This document shows positions 62,546 through 64,000 of a stretch of 64,000 bases of DNA, one piece after another. Source of the DNA: Aphrocallistes beatrix (Eukaryota; Porifera; Hexactinellida; Sceptrulophora; Aphrocallistidae); assembly GCA_963281255.1 (NCBI GenBank), contig OY725491.1:2728001-2792000 (forward strand), written 5' to 3'. The position numbers were made by a program, and so were the translations under genes. Numbering within the stretch: the stretch's first letter is position 1; each line of letters starts with the position of its first letter. The notes beneath the pieces are model-generated. The model made no database searches and was not told where the DNA came from. It saw only the letters and a program-made list of their open reading frames with translations.

Positions 62546-62652
62546 AACCCTGACAAGGTTCTAAAAATGCTAGAAAAACAATACGGGCACATTTTTATAG
62601 AAAAATAATTTCCCATGGGAAACTCAAAACCTTGCCCTCCATTGATGTAGAT

Positions 62653-63600
62653 CAGGCGTGTCGAACTGGTGGCCCGCAGGTTGCTCAGAGGTAGCCCGCG
62701 ACCCAGTTGCGAAAAAATATCTGGAATATGATATCAGTTTATTCAATTATCATTTATTAACGAAACCTAACTAGTTTTGATACATGTTAATGTGATTCAC
62801 TTGTTATATTTTCATTGTTTTGCTAACACACTATAACATTCTCTAAGATCGTTAAATATAAATATAAGAATAATTGCTTGAATAATTCAGAAACATTTTG
62901 TACCTCCTCATCCTTCAACACATTGGACACGAATGGCTAATTTCCCGAGAGCCAAGAAACGAAAAGAGGATAGTCGTCATCTTCAAGTGGAATGGATCTT
63001 AAAGTATTTGTTTGTTGAATCATATGAGAAGCCTACTTGCCTGATCTACCAAGAGGTTTTGGGAGCGATGAAAGATTACAACCTGAAGCGGCACTATGAA
63101 TCATATCACACGGTCGAGTATGGACAATTGACTGGAAAGTTGAGGGACGAAGCAGTTGCCAAACTACGTGATGGTTTACTGAAGCAACAGGGTGTCTTTA
63201 GGAAACCTATTCAGGATACCCTTGCCGTTGTCAAAGCTAGTTATGTAATTTCGCGGAAATTGCCTAGTATTCAAGACCATTCTCTGATGGAGATTTTATA
63301 AAAGACTGTCTTAAAGATTCAGTGGCGATTCTTGTTCCCGACAAGAAGAACATTTTTGAGATGATTAGTCTTACCAGGAATACTGTGGCGTCGAGGATCG
63401 AGGACATGGGAAAAAACATTGCAGTGTAATTATCAGAAAAAGTAGCGAAGTTTGTCTTTTTCTTGCTTGCTTTCGATGAGAGTAATGATATTACAGACAC
63501 TGCTCAACTCCCCATTTTCATACGTGGGATAACCGACTTCTTTGAAATCCATGAAGATATTCTTGGACTAGCTGGCTTAACGCTAGTGACCTCGAAGTTC
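62653..63600 (+). pseudogene. GTF2IRD2-like hAT transposase, 5' part, broken
   Basis: The left terminal repeat CAGGCGTGTCGAACTGGTGG at 62653 is of the hAT Charlie type. An ATG at 62933 opens a 122-codon frame: a basic N-terminus (PRAKKRKEDSRH), then a BED-like finger PTCLIYQEVLGAMKDYNLKR-HYESYH in which the second Cys is Tyr. VVKASYVISRKL follows. After a shift near 63280 come DGDFIKDCLKDSVAILVPDK, NIFEMISLTRNTVASRIEDM, a stop, and FLLAFDESNDITDTAQLPIF (first catalytic Asp block). The match ends near 63600. The remainder of the transposase and the right end are missing. Confidence 0.8.
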
Positions 63601-64000
63601 TATTACGTTATATGGCTACTTTCCCAATCTTGAAATATAGCTTAAATCTTTATAGCTACTTTTCTTTCAGTTTGAAAAAGGCAAATTATAAGCATATCAG
63701 CTTACATATTTTAGAATCACGAAGGCAGTTATTTTTAAATTGCATTTTTCGCTTCCATCTTTATAATACAATTTCCATGAGGCGACTAATTCCCGAATAA
63801 TTTGAACCAATTGGGAAAATAATTCATAGTTCTAGCGATACAATGTATAATCCATCGGCTTTGAATAAAGAGCTTCTAAAAAGTATATTAGGAAGTTAGA
63901 GCGAGAGTCTACGACTTTCAGTTACAAATTAGGTTTTTCGAAAAATGCTACGTCATCACATAATATAAATCTAAAATTTAGCATTCCATAGAACGTTCTA
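63601..64000. other. no recognisable feature
   Basis: AT-rich tail of the window. The 62-codon open frame at 63612 shows no known domain. Confidence 0.5.

Overview
This is a window of AT-rich animal (metazoan) nuclear DNA. Four things show this: a spliced protein kinase gene with GT-AG introns, eukaryotic-only transposon families (Ty3/gypsy, hAT, Tc1/mariner, Mutator-like, L2/CR1-type LINE), abundant microsatellites, and no operons or ribosome-binding sites. The protein similarities point to an invertebrate with a transposon-rich genome. The sequence alone does not settle the phylum. No rRNA, tRNA, CRISPR array or prokaryotic feature was seen.

The only clear host gene is on the plus strand: a GCK-IV (Misshapen/MAP4K4/TNIK-type) Ser/Thr kinase. 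Five exons are recognisable (22546-22770, 23922-24223, 34194-34492, 37274-37547, 49952-51055), all joined by compatible splice phases. They encode the kinase domain from just after the hinge, a short linker, and a complete CNH (citron homology) domain ending in a stop codon. The N-lobe exons are not in the window, so the first intron is probably longer than 22 kb. Introns of about 10 kb and 12.4 kb are packed with transposon remains.

Region by region: 0.2-3.3 kb holds a foldback mariner-like MITE with a hAT MITE inside it, then a broken L2/CR1-type LINE ending in (TTA)n. The 3.3-8.4 kb stretch is a cluster of one repeat family, here called family A (28-bp tip, microsatellite, body with TGACGTCA palindromes, GC-rich hairpin end), mixed with Tc1-type MITEs. 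The 9.25-17.73 kb stretch is a Ty3/gypsy element with both LTRs, split by a 4.5-kb hAT element that itself contains a Mutator-like/PHD-finger relic. The 17.7-22.5 kb stretch carries relics of mariner, integrase and LINE genes. Introns of the kinase gene hold a FLYWCH-type (Phantom-like) MULE split by a Tc1 element, a 224-bp near-perfect palindrome, mariner relics and many MITEs. Downstream of the kinase gene lies a second Tc1-type element inside another inverted-repeat element (52.06-53.53 kb).

The most notable object is at 53665-60157: a 6.5-kb foldback element with 836-bp inverted arms, about 99% identical by eye, each arm built of 321-bp tandem units, flanked by a 7-8 bp target duplication. 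It encodes a Mutator-superfamily (MULE/NOF-like) transposase continuous with an OTU-type cysteine protease domain, plus a small convergent C2H2 zinc-finger ORF. The transposase is interrupted by a few lesions, although the arms look young. The last 4 kb hold a minisatellite, a LINE fragment, family A fragments and a broken GTF2IRD2-like hAT transposase.
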